From contig JAGQGA010000322.1 of assembly GCA_020432595.1 (NCBI GenBank), forward strand, positions 1 through 6,450: 6,450 bases of DNA, given 5' to 3'. Positions 1 through 5,191 of this stretch are shown here, piece by piece. Origin of the DNA: Anaerolineales bacterium. Its GTDB lineage: Bacteria > Chloroflexota > Anaerolineae > Promineifilales > Promineifilaceae. The notes beneath the pieces are model-generated. The model had not been told where the DNA came from and did no database searches. It worked only from the letters and a program-made list of their open reading frames with translations. How positions within the stretch are numbered: position 1 is the stretch's first letter; each line of letters begins with the position of its first letter. A program made the position numbers and the translations under genes.

Positions 1-82
1 ATTCAGGGGAATCAATACCGGCCTCTTTCAATTTGCCCATATAAACGTCGCCAATGCCTTCGATAGCGGTTAATGCGGTCAT
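1..82 (-). CDS. Helix-hairpin-helix (DUF4332-like) protein, N-terminus only
   Basis: The gene begins with ATG at 82-80 and runs off the left edge, so only 27 residues are visible. They read MTALTAIEGIGDVYMGKLKE followed by AGIDSPE. The pattern I-E-G-I-G, then K-L-K-E-A-G-I, is the first helix-hairpin-helix of the DUF4332-type fold, a small domain seen in DNA-binding or structural proteins; the family call rests on this motif alone. The start is well supported: a GGGAG Shine-Dalgarno (complement of 91-95) sits 8 nt upstream. A candidate extended -10 promoter (144-152) and a hairpin (110-131) lie between it and the P450 stop, so it is probably transcribed on its own even though it follows P450 on the same strand. 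Function in this organism is unknown. It could instead be a longer protein with an N-terminal HhH domain, because the C-terminus is not visible. Confidence 0.75.
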   Translation of the reverse strand, partial: MTALTAIEGIGDVYMGKLKEAGIDSPE

Positions 83-109
83 TTTCTCATCTCCCTGTTG
101 TGTGATTGG

Positions 110-131
110 GCATCGTTTGTGGGAACGATGC
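110..131. other. Hairpin in leader of the HhH gene
   Basis: A perfect 8-bp inverted repeat, GCATCGTT (110-117) and AACGATGC (124-131), encloses a 6-nt loop. It lies between the candidate -10 element (144-152) and the start codon at 82, so it would fall in the 5' untranslated RNA or serve as a dyad operator. No T-run follows it on either strand, so an intrinsic terminator is unlikely. Its role is inferred from position only. Confidence 0.4.
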
Positions 132-143
132 GGGTTTAGCGTA

Positions 144-152
144 ATGATAGCA
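144..152 (-). promoter_or_regulatory. Candidate extended -10 promoter for the HhH gene
   Basis: Read on the minus strand, the sequence is TGCTATCAT: a TGn extension followed by TATCAT, one mismatch from TATAAT. No good -35 hexamer is found 17 nt upstream, which is tolerable for an extended -10 promoter. It would start transcription about 55 nt before the HhH start codon, downstream of the P450 stop. This is a pattern match only. Confidence 0.3.
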
Positions 153-164
153 CATTATTGGGGG

Positions 165-180
165 AAAAACGGCCGTTTTT
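165..180. repeat. 16-bp perfect palindrome containing AACGGCCGTT (copy 1)
   Basis: AAAAACGGCCGTTTTT is a perfect palindrome abutting the P450 stop codon (182-180). Its core, AACGGCCGTT (168-177), is the first of eight exact copies of a recurrent decamer in this window and the only one outside coding sequence. A folded RNA would use its own U-run in the stem, so I do not call it a terminator. Confidence 0.85.
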
Positions 181-1403
181 CACCAACTCACCAGCAGCGA
201 CTCCAGCCCATGAAAATGATACGTGTTGCGGTAGCGAGGCGCGGCCGTCATCTCAAGGTTGGGCAATCGCTGTAGCAAAATGGGCAGCGATGTTTGCAGT
301 TCCAGCCGCGCCAGCGGTGCCCCCAGGCAAAAGTGGATGCCCGCGCCAAAGGAGAGGTGTGGGTTTTTCTCGCGGGTCAGGTCAAGCTGGTCGGGGTTGG
401 GAAACTGTGCCGGGTCGCGGTTGGCCGCTCCCAGCAGCAGTGAAACCTGTGTGCCTTGCTTAACCATCTGCCCGCCGTATTCCAAATCTTCCAGCACCCA
501 GCGGTTAAATTGGTGCAGCGGGGTGTCGTAGCGGAGGAGTTCTTCAACGGCCGTTTTTGCCAACCCCGCCCCATCCTGCCGCCACCGCTCCCACTCATGC
601 CGATTTTGCAGCAGTGCCGCCACGCCGTTGCCCACCACATTCACCGTCGCCTCATGCCCGGCGTTTAGCACCAAAATGCAGGTTGAAATCAGCTCATCTT
701 CGGTCAGCTTTTCCCCGGCCTCCTCCACGGCAATCAGATGGGTGATCAAATCATCCTTTGGCTGCCGCCGCCGTTGCGCCACATAGCCGCGCAGATAGTC
801 GGCAAACTCGACGGCGGCTTGCACAGCGGCCGTTTCCATTTCGGCCGTTCGCGCCAGCTCATACATTCGCACCATGGCGTGTGACCAATCGAGAAGCTGC
901 TGGCTCATGTCGGCCGGCACGCCCAGCATTTCGGCAATGACGATGACGGGGATGGGGGAAGCAAAAGCGGGCAGCAGGTCGTCGCCGGGCTGCATTTGGT
1001 CAATGAGCTGGTGGCTCAGTTGGGCAATGCGCCCGCGCAGCCGTTCGATGTGGCGAGCTGTAAAGGCTTTATGCACCAGCCCGCGCAGCCGTGTGTGGGC
1101 AGGCGGCTCCAGGTCGAGCATGGAGAGGCGGTCAATGTCGTAGAACGGTTTGAGGTGGGGTGGTTCGGCAGGCCAGCCCAATTCTGTGCGGCTTTTGATG
1201 TGGGTGATTTGGCGGCCAAAGCGACGGTCGCGCAAAATGGCGGACACGTCTTCGTGGCGGGTAAATGTCCACAAATCGTGGTTTTGCCAGTAAAAGACAG
1301 GCACCCGCTGCCGCAGTTCGTGGTAGGTGGGGTAGGGGTCATGGTAGAAGGCAGGGTCGCGGATGTCTAGATCAACGTGGCGGGTATGGTCGTTTATGTT
1401 CAT
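180..1403 (-). CDS. Cytochrome P450 (soluble bacterial class, heme monooxygenase)
   Basis: This 407-residue protein has the usual length and architecture of soluble bacterial P450s that take electrons from ferredoxin partners and insert one oxygen atom into a small organic substrate. Landmarks: DPAFYHDPYPTYHELR near residues 16-31; C-helix HTRLR (103-107, heme propionate contact); I-helix AGHEATVN (248-255); EELLR containing ExxR (E288, R291); and heme-binding FGAGIHFCLG (352-361) with Cys359 as axial ligand. It is apparently intact. The I-helix has Ala252 where many relatives have the first Thr of ETT. I chose ATG 1403; an upstream TTG at 1454 would add 17 residues unlike the family. No clear Shine-Dalgarno precedes either start. 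The transporter gene ends 60 bp upstream on the same strand, so co-transcription is plausible. No ferredoxin or reductase gene is in view. Substrate and CYP family are unknown. Confidence 0.95.
   Translation of the reverse strand: MNINDHTRHVDLDIRDPAFYHDPYPTYHELRQRVPVFYWQNHDLWTFTRHEDVSAILRDRRFGRQITHIKSRTELGWPAEPPHLKPFYDIDRLSMLDLEPPAHTRLRGLVHKAFTARHIERLRGRIAQLSHQLIDQMQPGDDLLPAFASPIPVIVIAEMLGVPADMSQQLLDWSHAMVRMYELARTAEMETAAVQAAVEFADYLRGYVAQRRRQPKDDLITHLIAVEEAGEKLTEDELISTCILVLNAGHEATVNVVGNGVAALLQNRHEWERWRQDGAGLAKTAVEELLRYDTPLHQFNRWVLEDLEYGGQMVKQGTQVSLLLGAANRDPAQFPNPDQLDLTREKNPHLSFGAGIHFCLGAPLARLELQTSLPILLQRLPNLEMTAAPRYRNTYHFHGLESLLVSW
546..555. repeat. AACGGCCGTT palindrome, copy 2
   Basis: Exact decamer inside the P450 gene. 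On the coding (minus) strand it is read in the ACG-GCC-GTT phase and encodes Thr-Ala-Val (residues 284-286, just before the ExxR motif). Two near-matches sharing CGGCCGTT occur close by at 825-834 and 840-849. Confidence 0.85.
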
Positions 1404-1463
1404 GGTGAGGATTGTGTGAGGGCGGATGGGATTTGCCAAAATTGCCCCGCACAATGGGCATCA

Positions 1464-2414
1464 TTAAGGGAAGCGGGTGGCGGGTAACGGCCGTTTCCGC
1501 TCCCGACGTTCCCGATACAAAATATACACCCCGCTCAAAATCGTCAAAATCGCCCCTGCCCACATCGCCCCCGTTGGCACCTCATGCCAAATCACAAAAC
1601 CCCACATCACGTTGTACAGTAAGGCCACATATTCAAAGGGCGCAGCTACCGAGGCCTGCGCCATGCTGTAGGCACGCGCCGTGAGGAACATGCCGCTGGC
1701 CCAAACCAAACCCAATCCCGACATAATCAACCAATCGGTAAAAGTGGGCATGGCCCAAGCGCGAAAAAGAAATGCGATGCTAGGATGGGCATTGGGCACT
1801 TCGCCTACCAGAGCCGCTAGTGGTGCCAAAATAAACGCAGCCACCAGATAAACCAGCGTGCTGTAATAGGCCATTGTGGCACTGCTATCGGTGGTTCGCA
1901 GGTAGCGTACCGTCATGACATTGAACGCATAAAAGAGGGTGGCGATCAGGACAAAAATGGAGCCAAAATTGAAGGTCGTGGAGCCGGGTCTCACAATCAG
2001 CAGAACGCCAGCAAAGCCGACAAGCAGAGCCAGCCAGCGGCGCGGCCCTACCTTTTCCCCCAGCACCACCACTGACAAAAAGGTGATAAACAGTGGGGCT
2101 GAGTTGCGAATGGCGGCCACATCGGCCAGGTGCAGCGCGGCCAGACCCATGAAATAGGTGGTGTAGGAGATAAAAAGGAAAAACCCACGCGCATATTCCA
2201 GCTTGGGCTGCTTTGTTTTGGGCAGCCCAAGCCCTCCTTCCATGCGAAAGAGGAGAAGGGTGCAGGGCAAGGCAATAAAGCTGCGGAAGATGACGATCTC
2301 CAGCACGGGATAGCCGCCGCCAATCCATTTGACGGCGATGTTTTGTAAGGAGAAGATGAGAAAGGCAACCAGAATGAAGCCGATGCCTTTGATGTTGTCG
2401 CTTGCTGTTGTCAT
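1464..2414 (-). CDS. DMT-superfamily (EamA) membrane transporter
   Basis: The predicted product is a 316-residue inner-membrane protein with about ten hydrophobic segments, the size and layout of drug/metabolite transporters built from two tandem EamA repeats. First repeat, about residues 10-143: QNIAVKW, the SAPLFITFLSVVVLGEKV segment (105-122) and FAGVLLIVRP (134-143). Second repeat, about 150-300: YVALLYNVMWGFVIWHEVPT (262-281), then a last helix ending in ILYRERRERKR, a basic cytoplasmic tail. Family members export or import small metabolites such as amino acids, riboflavin or S-adenosylmethionine; the substrate here cannot be read. I chose ATG 2414 (MTTASDNIKG). A 36-residue extension to ATG 2522 is open, but its distal two thirds are out-of-frame IS982 transposase DNA, so it is probably spurious. 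No convincing Shine-Dalgarno is visible before 2414. P450 follows after 60 bp. Confidence 0.92.
   Translation of the reverse strand: MTTASDNIKGIGFILVAFLIFSLQNIAVKWIGGGYPVLEIVIFRSFIALPCTLLLFRMEGGLGLPKTKQPKLEYARGFFLFISYTTYFMGLAALHLADVAAIRNSAPLFITFLSVVVLGEKVGPRRWLALLVGFAGVLLIVRPGSTTFNFGSIFVLIATLFYAFNVMTVRYLRTTDSSATMAYYSTLVYLVAAFILAPLAALVGEVPNAHPSIAFLFRAWAMPTFTDWLIMSGLGLVWASGMFLTARAYSMAQASVAAPFEYVALLYNVMWGFVIWHEVPTGAMWAGAILTILSGVYILYRERRERKRPLPATRFP
1486..1495. repeat. AACGGCCGTT palindrome, copy 3
   Basis: Exact decamer near the 3' end of the transporter gene. On the coding strand it is read as AAA-CGG-CCG-TTA (Lys-Arg-Pro-Leu, residues 307-310), a codon phase used by no other copy. Confidence 0.85.
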
Positions 2415-2445
2415 GTTTTTAGCTTTTGCGTTTGCTGTTTGATAA

Positions 2446-2454
2446 GGGTTATCT
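2446..2454. repeat. 9-bp direct repeat GGGTTATCT, left copy
   Basis: GGGTTATCT here recurs in the same orientation at 2986-2994, with the decayed IS982 transposase between the two copies. The left copy is part of a small dyad, GATAA-GGG-TTATC (2441-2453). It may be a target-site duplication or a coincidence; no terminal inverted repeats of an element are seen inside the pair. Confidence 0.35.
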
Positions 2455-2461
2455 TGGAATC

Positions 2462-2893
2462 TTTGAGGCCATAGAAGTACTGCCTCTTGCTGGGTTGTAA
2501 CCACAATACGCTTCCTGCCCATAGATAAGGTTGCGTTTGATGCGCCAATTATCTATCTCAGACCGGGACAGGAAAGGTGTCATTGATGCCAATCTGACGG
2601 TCGTTGCTATCTTTCCAGACTTCAGCCAACAGGTAGAAGGGGAGCATGAAATAATGCGCTACGCGACACAAGCGATGGTTGAAGCGACTCTTGCCCAGCA
2701 TGGCAGGTGTCAAACGAGGTTTGTGCAACCAGCGTCGAGCCAGAGCATAGTTCCTGCCGAAGTATAATGTGGCGGTTAAGGCCACTATCATGGCTTCGGC
2801 ACTGGACATCAGGCAATCAGGATGGTCATGATGGTTGACGCTGGTCAGAAGGTCGTCCCAAAGGCCGTAAATTGTTAAGATTTCATCGTCCAT
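2462..2893 (-). pseudogene. Decayed IS982-family transposase (stop, two frameshifts, 3' truncation)
   Basis: The ATG at 2893 opens a 111-residue frame with the IS982-family N-terminus: MDDEILTIYG, then MIVALTATLYFGRNY (35-49), PAMLGKSRFNHRL (63-75), LAEVWK (89-94) and INDTFPVPV (103-111), whose Asp105 corresponds to the first catalytic Asp of the DDE triad. A TGA at 2560-2558 stands where relatives carry Cys after PVPV. Homology resumes one frame over (2550-2491: NWRIKRNLIYGQEAYCGYNP), then returns to the first frame (SKRQYFYGLK) and stops at about 2462. The result is an in-frame stop, compensating +1 and -1 shifts, and loss of the C-terminal half with the remaining catalytic residues. A GGAAA ribosome-binding site precedes the ATG. 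The family is assigned from remembered motifs, not a search. It cannot encode an active transposase. Confidence 0.88.
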
Positions 2894-2985
2894 GATAGTT
2901 TCCTTTTTACGGTTTGGGTTGCTATCATAACTGTAATGCGACTACCTGGACTATTCAAGACATCTACCTTTGATGGTGATAACTT

Positions 2986-2994
2986 GGGTTATCT
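2986..2994. repeat. 9-bp direct repeat GGGTTATCT, right copy
   Basis: This is the partner of 2446-2454. It lies in a dyad, GATAAC-TTGG-GTTATC (2978-2993). The pair is 540 bp apart, start to start, and brackets the transposase remnant. Confidence 0.35.
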
Positions 2995-3031
2995 ATTTCT
3001 CACCCCGCCAAAAGTTATTGCATTATACAAT

Positions 3032-3072
3032 CGGACGATGGACGACAGCCACCGACTGTCGTCCGTCATCCG
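3032..3072 (-). terminator. Long hairpin downstream of the AOR gene (possible terminator or palindromic repeat)
   Basis: The arms CGGACGATGGACGACAG (3032-3048) and CTGTCGTCCGTCATCCG (3056-3072) pair over 17 positions with one G-T wobble and one mismatch, around a 7-nt loop. The hairpin starts 12 bp beyond the AOR stop, so it is well placed to end AOR transcription or protect its 3' end. However, the minus-strand sequence after it is ATTGTATAAT, not a U-run, so Rho-independent termination is uncertain. The arms contain short internal iterations of GTCC/GTC, as in REP-like intergenic palindromes. The TATAAT (3027-3022, minus) immediately after it could be a -10 box, but no -35 supports it. Confidence 0.5.
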
Positions 3073-3083
3073 TCGCCCACTCC

Positions 3084-4841
3084 CTACGCCGTTACCTTTC
3101 CATACTCATCCGGCACCCCTTGGGTACCAACGCCATCCATCCGGTCTAAAATGTCAAATACATCCTCGCCCCGGAAACGGGCGGTCTGGTTAGTGGGAGC
3201 CAGCGGTTCGTCATAGAAAAACTGCGGCAAATCGTCGTCGGCATCGGTAAAGCCGGCCGCAAGGTTGAATTCCCGCTCCAGCCGCAGCACCTCCCGCCCA
3301 ATTTTGTGGAAAAAGGTTGGGTGTAGGTCAGTGCCCAAGGCATCGTTAATGGCATTCGCCAGAAAATCCACGTTGGGGTTCGTGACCGAACGGCCGAAAA
3401 TGCACAGCCCCAGCGAATCCGTTGCCGCCGACATAATTTGCGCCTCCAGGCTGGCATCCATCAGCGGAGCCGCATCCTTATCGCGGGATTGGAAGCGCGG
3501 CACGTTGCCGGCCGTATGGTCAGCACCCTGAGCCGTGGTCATCATTGAAATGCCGGTCACTTCAATCACACGCGGGTCATAGGCACTAATTGCCTGCTTT
3601 TTGATGGTGGGAATGCGGTGGATGCCGTAATGCTCGCCCACACGGTGTGTGCCTTGGGCCCACAAACGGCCGTTTTCCGACCCCTTATGCAGCTCCTCAA
3701 ACACCTGGTTCATAAACGCCACATCGCCAAATGGGGCTAGACCCGCATCCATCAAGACCGCAATCATCGCCCCCGTCTCAATCGTATCCACCCCCATCTC
3801 GTTACAGTGCTGGTTCATCACCGCCAAATCATCCGGGTTCGTCAACCCACAGTTCGTGCCAAGCAGTGCCAACGTCTCATACTCCACTGGCGAGGTCATC
3901 TCCTTGCCATCCGGTCCCGCATACACGTTGCTGCACTGAATCAGACAGCCCGGCATACAGGCGTGGGTTTGCTGCCCACCCCGCGAATTGTTTAGCTCGG
4001 CAATGTAGGTACCGCCCATTTTAAAAACGCCATCGCTGTCGTTGACCTGTGTGCCCAGCGTAAAATTATTGGTCGGGATTCCCCCCACATGGTTGGTGTA
4101 ATCGGCCATCCCCATCGTGCCAATCGGCTGAAAAAAGCCAGTCACAGTCGCGTCATCTTGCAGCTTTTGGGCATAGGTTCGCACATCGGCCAAGGTTTTC
4201 TTGCGGTCAAATAGTTTAGGCATGGCGTGCAGGTCAATCACAATTGCCTTCACCTTTTTGTTGCCCATCACGGCTCCAACGCCACCCCGCGCTGCCAGCC
4301 GCGACGGCCGATTGTCATTGTCGCTAAAGGCAATACCAGCTAATAGCCCTTGGTATTCGCCTACTGGGCCACACAAGGCGATGCTAATTTTCTTGCCATA
4401 TTTTTCATGCAGCATGGCAGCCGCTTCAAAGTTTTTCTTGCCCAAATAGGGTGCTGCATCATCAAAGGTAATCGTGCCGTCCTTGAGCATGTGGATAACG
4501 ACCCACGCATCCGACTGCCCGTGCAGCGTAAAACCCGCCAGCTCAATACGCCCCATGGCGTAGCCAAAGGTGCCGCCACCGTTGGCTTCCTTGATGCCCC
4601 CTGTCAGCGGGCTTTTGCACCCCACGCTGGTGCGATTGGCATTGGAAAAGTTGGTGCCAGCAAATGGCCCAGCCGAGAAAATGAGCGGGTTGTCTGGTCC
4701 CAACGGGTCTACCGTTGCCGCGCCGCTTTCCACCAACGTTTTGGCAATGAGATGGCGGCCGGCTTTCACCAATTGTTCCCCTTCCCATTCCTCGGCCTGA
4801 ATTGTCTGGTCATTCAAATTAATGTGTAAATATTTCCGCAT
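3084..4841 (-). CDS. Aldehyde:ferredoxin oxidoreductase (AOR) family tungsten/molybdenum enzyme
   Basis: The predicted product is a 585-residue cytoplasmic enzyme of the AOR family, whose members use a bis-pyranopterin tungsten (or molybdenum) cofactor and one [4Fe-4S] cluster to interconvert aldehydes and carboxylic acids with ferredoxin or a similar carrier. Visible features: N-terminal MRKYLHINL; pterin-binding stretch SAGPFAGT (56-63), NRTSVGCKSPLTGGIKEANG (69-88); RGGVGAVMGNKKVKAI (185-200); cluster cysteines C295, C299 and C303 with C480 in DSLGLC (475-480); and DPRVIEVTG (422-430) leading to GADHTAG (439-445), where His442 probably matches the active-site His of AOR. Cluster spacing is CX3CX3C, not the CX2CX3C of Pyrococcus AOR. 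Start ATG 4841 is secure: AGGAG (complement of 4849-4853) sits 7 nt upstream. The gene looks intact. Substrate, metal and electron partner are unknown, and no cofactor genes are adjacent. Confidence 0.94.
   Translation of the reverse strand: MRKYLHINLNDQTIQAEEWEGEQLVKAGRHLIAKTLVESGAATVDPLGPDNPLIFSAGPFAGTNFSNANRTSVGCKSPLTGGIKEANGGGTFGYAMGRIELAGFTLHGQSDAWVVIHMLKDGTITFDDAAPYLGKKNFEAAAMLHEKYGKKISIALCGPVGEYQGLLAGIAFSDNDNRPSRLAARGGVGAVMGNKKVKAIVIDLHAMPKLFDRKKTLADVRTYAQKLQDDATVTGFFQPIGTMGMADYTNHVGGIPTNNFTLGTQVNDSDGVFKMGGTYIAELNNSRGGQQTHACMPGCLIQCSNVYAGPDGKEMTSPVEYETLALLGTNCGLTNPDDLAVMNQHCNEMGVDTIETGAMIAVLMDAGLAPFGDVAFMNQVFEELHKGSENGRLWAQGTHRVGEHYGIHRIPTIKKQAISAYDPRVIEVTGISMMTTAQGADHTAGNVPRFQSRDKDAAPLMDASLEAQIMSAATDSLGLCIFGRSVTNPNVDFLANAINDALGTDLHPTFFHKIGREVLRLEREFNLAAGFTDADDDLPQFFYDEPLAPTNQTARFRGEDVFDILDRMDGVGTQGVPDEYGKVTA
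3665..3674. repeat. AACGGCCGTT palindrome, copy 4
   Basis: Exact decamer inside the AOR gene. On the coding strand it is read as AAC-GGC-CGT-T (Asn-Gly-Arg, residues 390-392). A near-match, AACGGCCGAA, occurs at 3389-3398 in the same gene. Confidence 0.85.
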
Positions 4842-4957
4842 ATTGTTTCTCCTCTTGTTTTTATTGCAACGGCATTATCTGCCTTGAGTTTGTGGTCATT
4901 GTGTTCCACCCACTGCCTTATTTTTCCCAGCAAGCCCCTCATGGCAGTTAACAAGCG

Positions 4958-4974
4958 CATATGAACACCATACC
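4958..4974 (-). repeat. 17-bp inverted repeat, left arm
   Basis: On the minus strand this reads GGTATGGTGTTCATATG and matches the plus-strand sequence at 5175-5191 at 14 of 17 positions (nine identical, three different, five identical). The GGTATGGTG part lies just downstream of the candidate AOR -10 element, near the expected transcription start. Confidence 0.5.
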
Positions 4975-4978
4975 TTTA

Positions 4979-4987
4979 AGTATACCA
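4979..4987 (-). promoter_or_regulatory. Candidate extended -10 promoter for the AOR gene
   Basis: On the minus strand, TGGTATACT has a TGn extension followed by TATACT, one mismatch from TATAAT. No good -35 is seen. Initiation would leave a leader of about 130 nt before the AOR start at 4841. Support is motif and position only. Confidence 0.3.
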
Positions 4988-5133
4988 TGCTCCCGGTTGG
5001 ATGACGCACAGCTGAATAAAAACACCAATCCTCAATTTGTAGTGAACAAGGGTAGCCGTGGGTAAACGCAGTCCTTGGTTATTCTGCCTCGACAAAATTT
5101 CCTTGTATGAGTGGGTTTCGCGGGTGAACTCGC

Positions 5134-5139
5134 TATAAT
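5134..5139 (+). promoter_or_regulatory. Candidate -10 box for the lipoprotein gene
   Basis: A perfect TATAAT lies 49 bp upstream of the lipoprotein ATG. The hexamer at the ideal -35 distance is poor, and a TTGTAT at 5103-5108 is too far away (25-nt spacer). It is the best promoter candidate for the plus-strand gene. Confidence 0.35.
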
Positions 5140-5174
5140 GAGCAGGGGAACGGGGCATATAAATCAGGAATTTA

Positions 5175-5191
5175 GGTATGGTGACTATATG
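5175..5191 (+). repeat. 17-bp inverted repeat, right arm, ending at the lipoprotein start codon
   Basis: GGTATGGTGACTATATG matches the minus-strand sequence at 4974-4958 at 14 of 17 positions; the two arms are 200 bp apart. The last three bases are the lipoprotein ATG, and the GGTGA inside it (5180-5184) is the nearest Shine-Dalgarno-like sequence. Confidence 0.5.

Larger units (their letters stand above)
4842..5188. other. Divergent intergenic region between AOR and the lipoprotein gene
   Basis: This 347-bp stretch has no gene I can support. It is more AT-rich than its flanks and carries the AOR ribosome-binding site, a candidate extended -10 for AOR (4979-4987, minus), a candidate -10 for the lipoprotein (5134-5139, plus) and both arms of an inverted repeat (4958-4974 and 5175-5191). 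A 60-codon minus-strand frame (5158-4976) and a 48-codon one starting at 4960 show no recognisable motif or family-like composition. Confidence 0.6.

Noticed and set aside
165..180. Palindrome after the P450 stop as an intrinsic terminator
   Set aside because: The T-run is part of the stem, the loop would be only GGCC, and the sequence is better explained as a copy of the recurrent decamer.
1404..1454. TTG-started 17-residue extension of the P450
   Set aside because: The family normally starts close to the DPxFxxDPYP region, the extension has no family character, and TTG lacks a ribosome-binding site.
2558..2560. TGA in the transposase read as a recoded codon (selenocysteine or readthrough)
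   Set aside because: Frameshifts follow within a few codons and the 3' half is missing, so decay is the simpler explanation.
4976..5158. 60-codon minus-strand frame in the divergent spacer
   Set aside because: No recognisable motif, no good ribosome-binding site, and it overlaps the candidate promoters on both strands.
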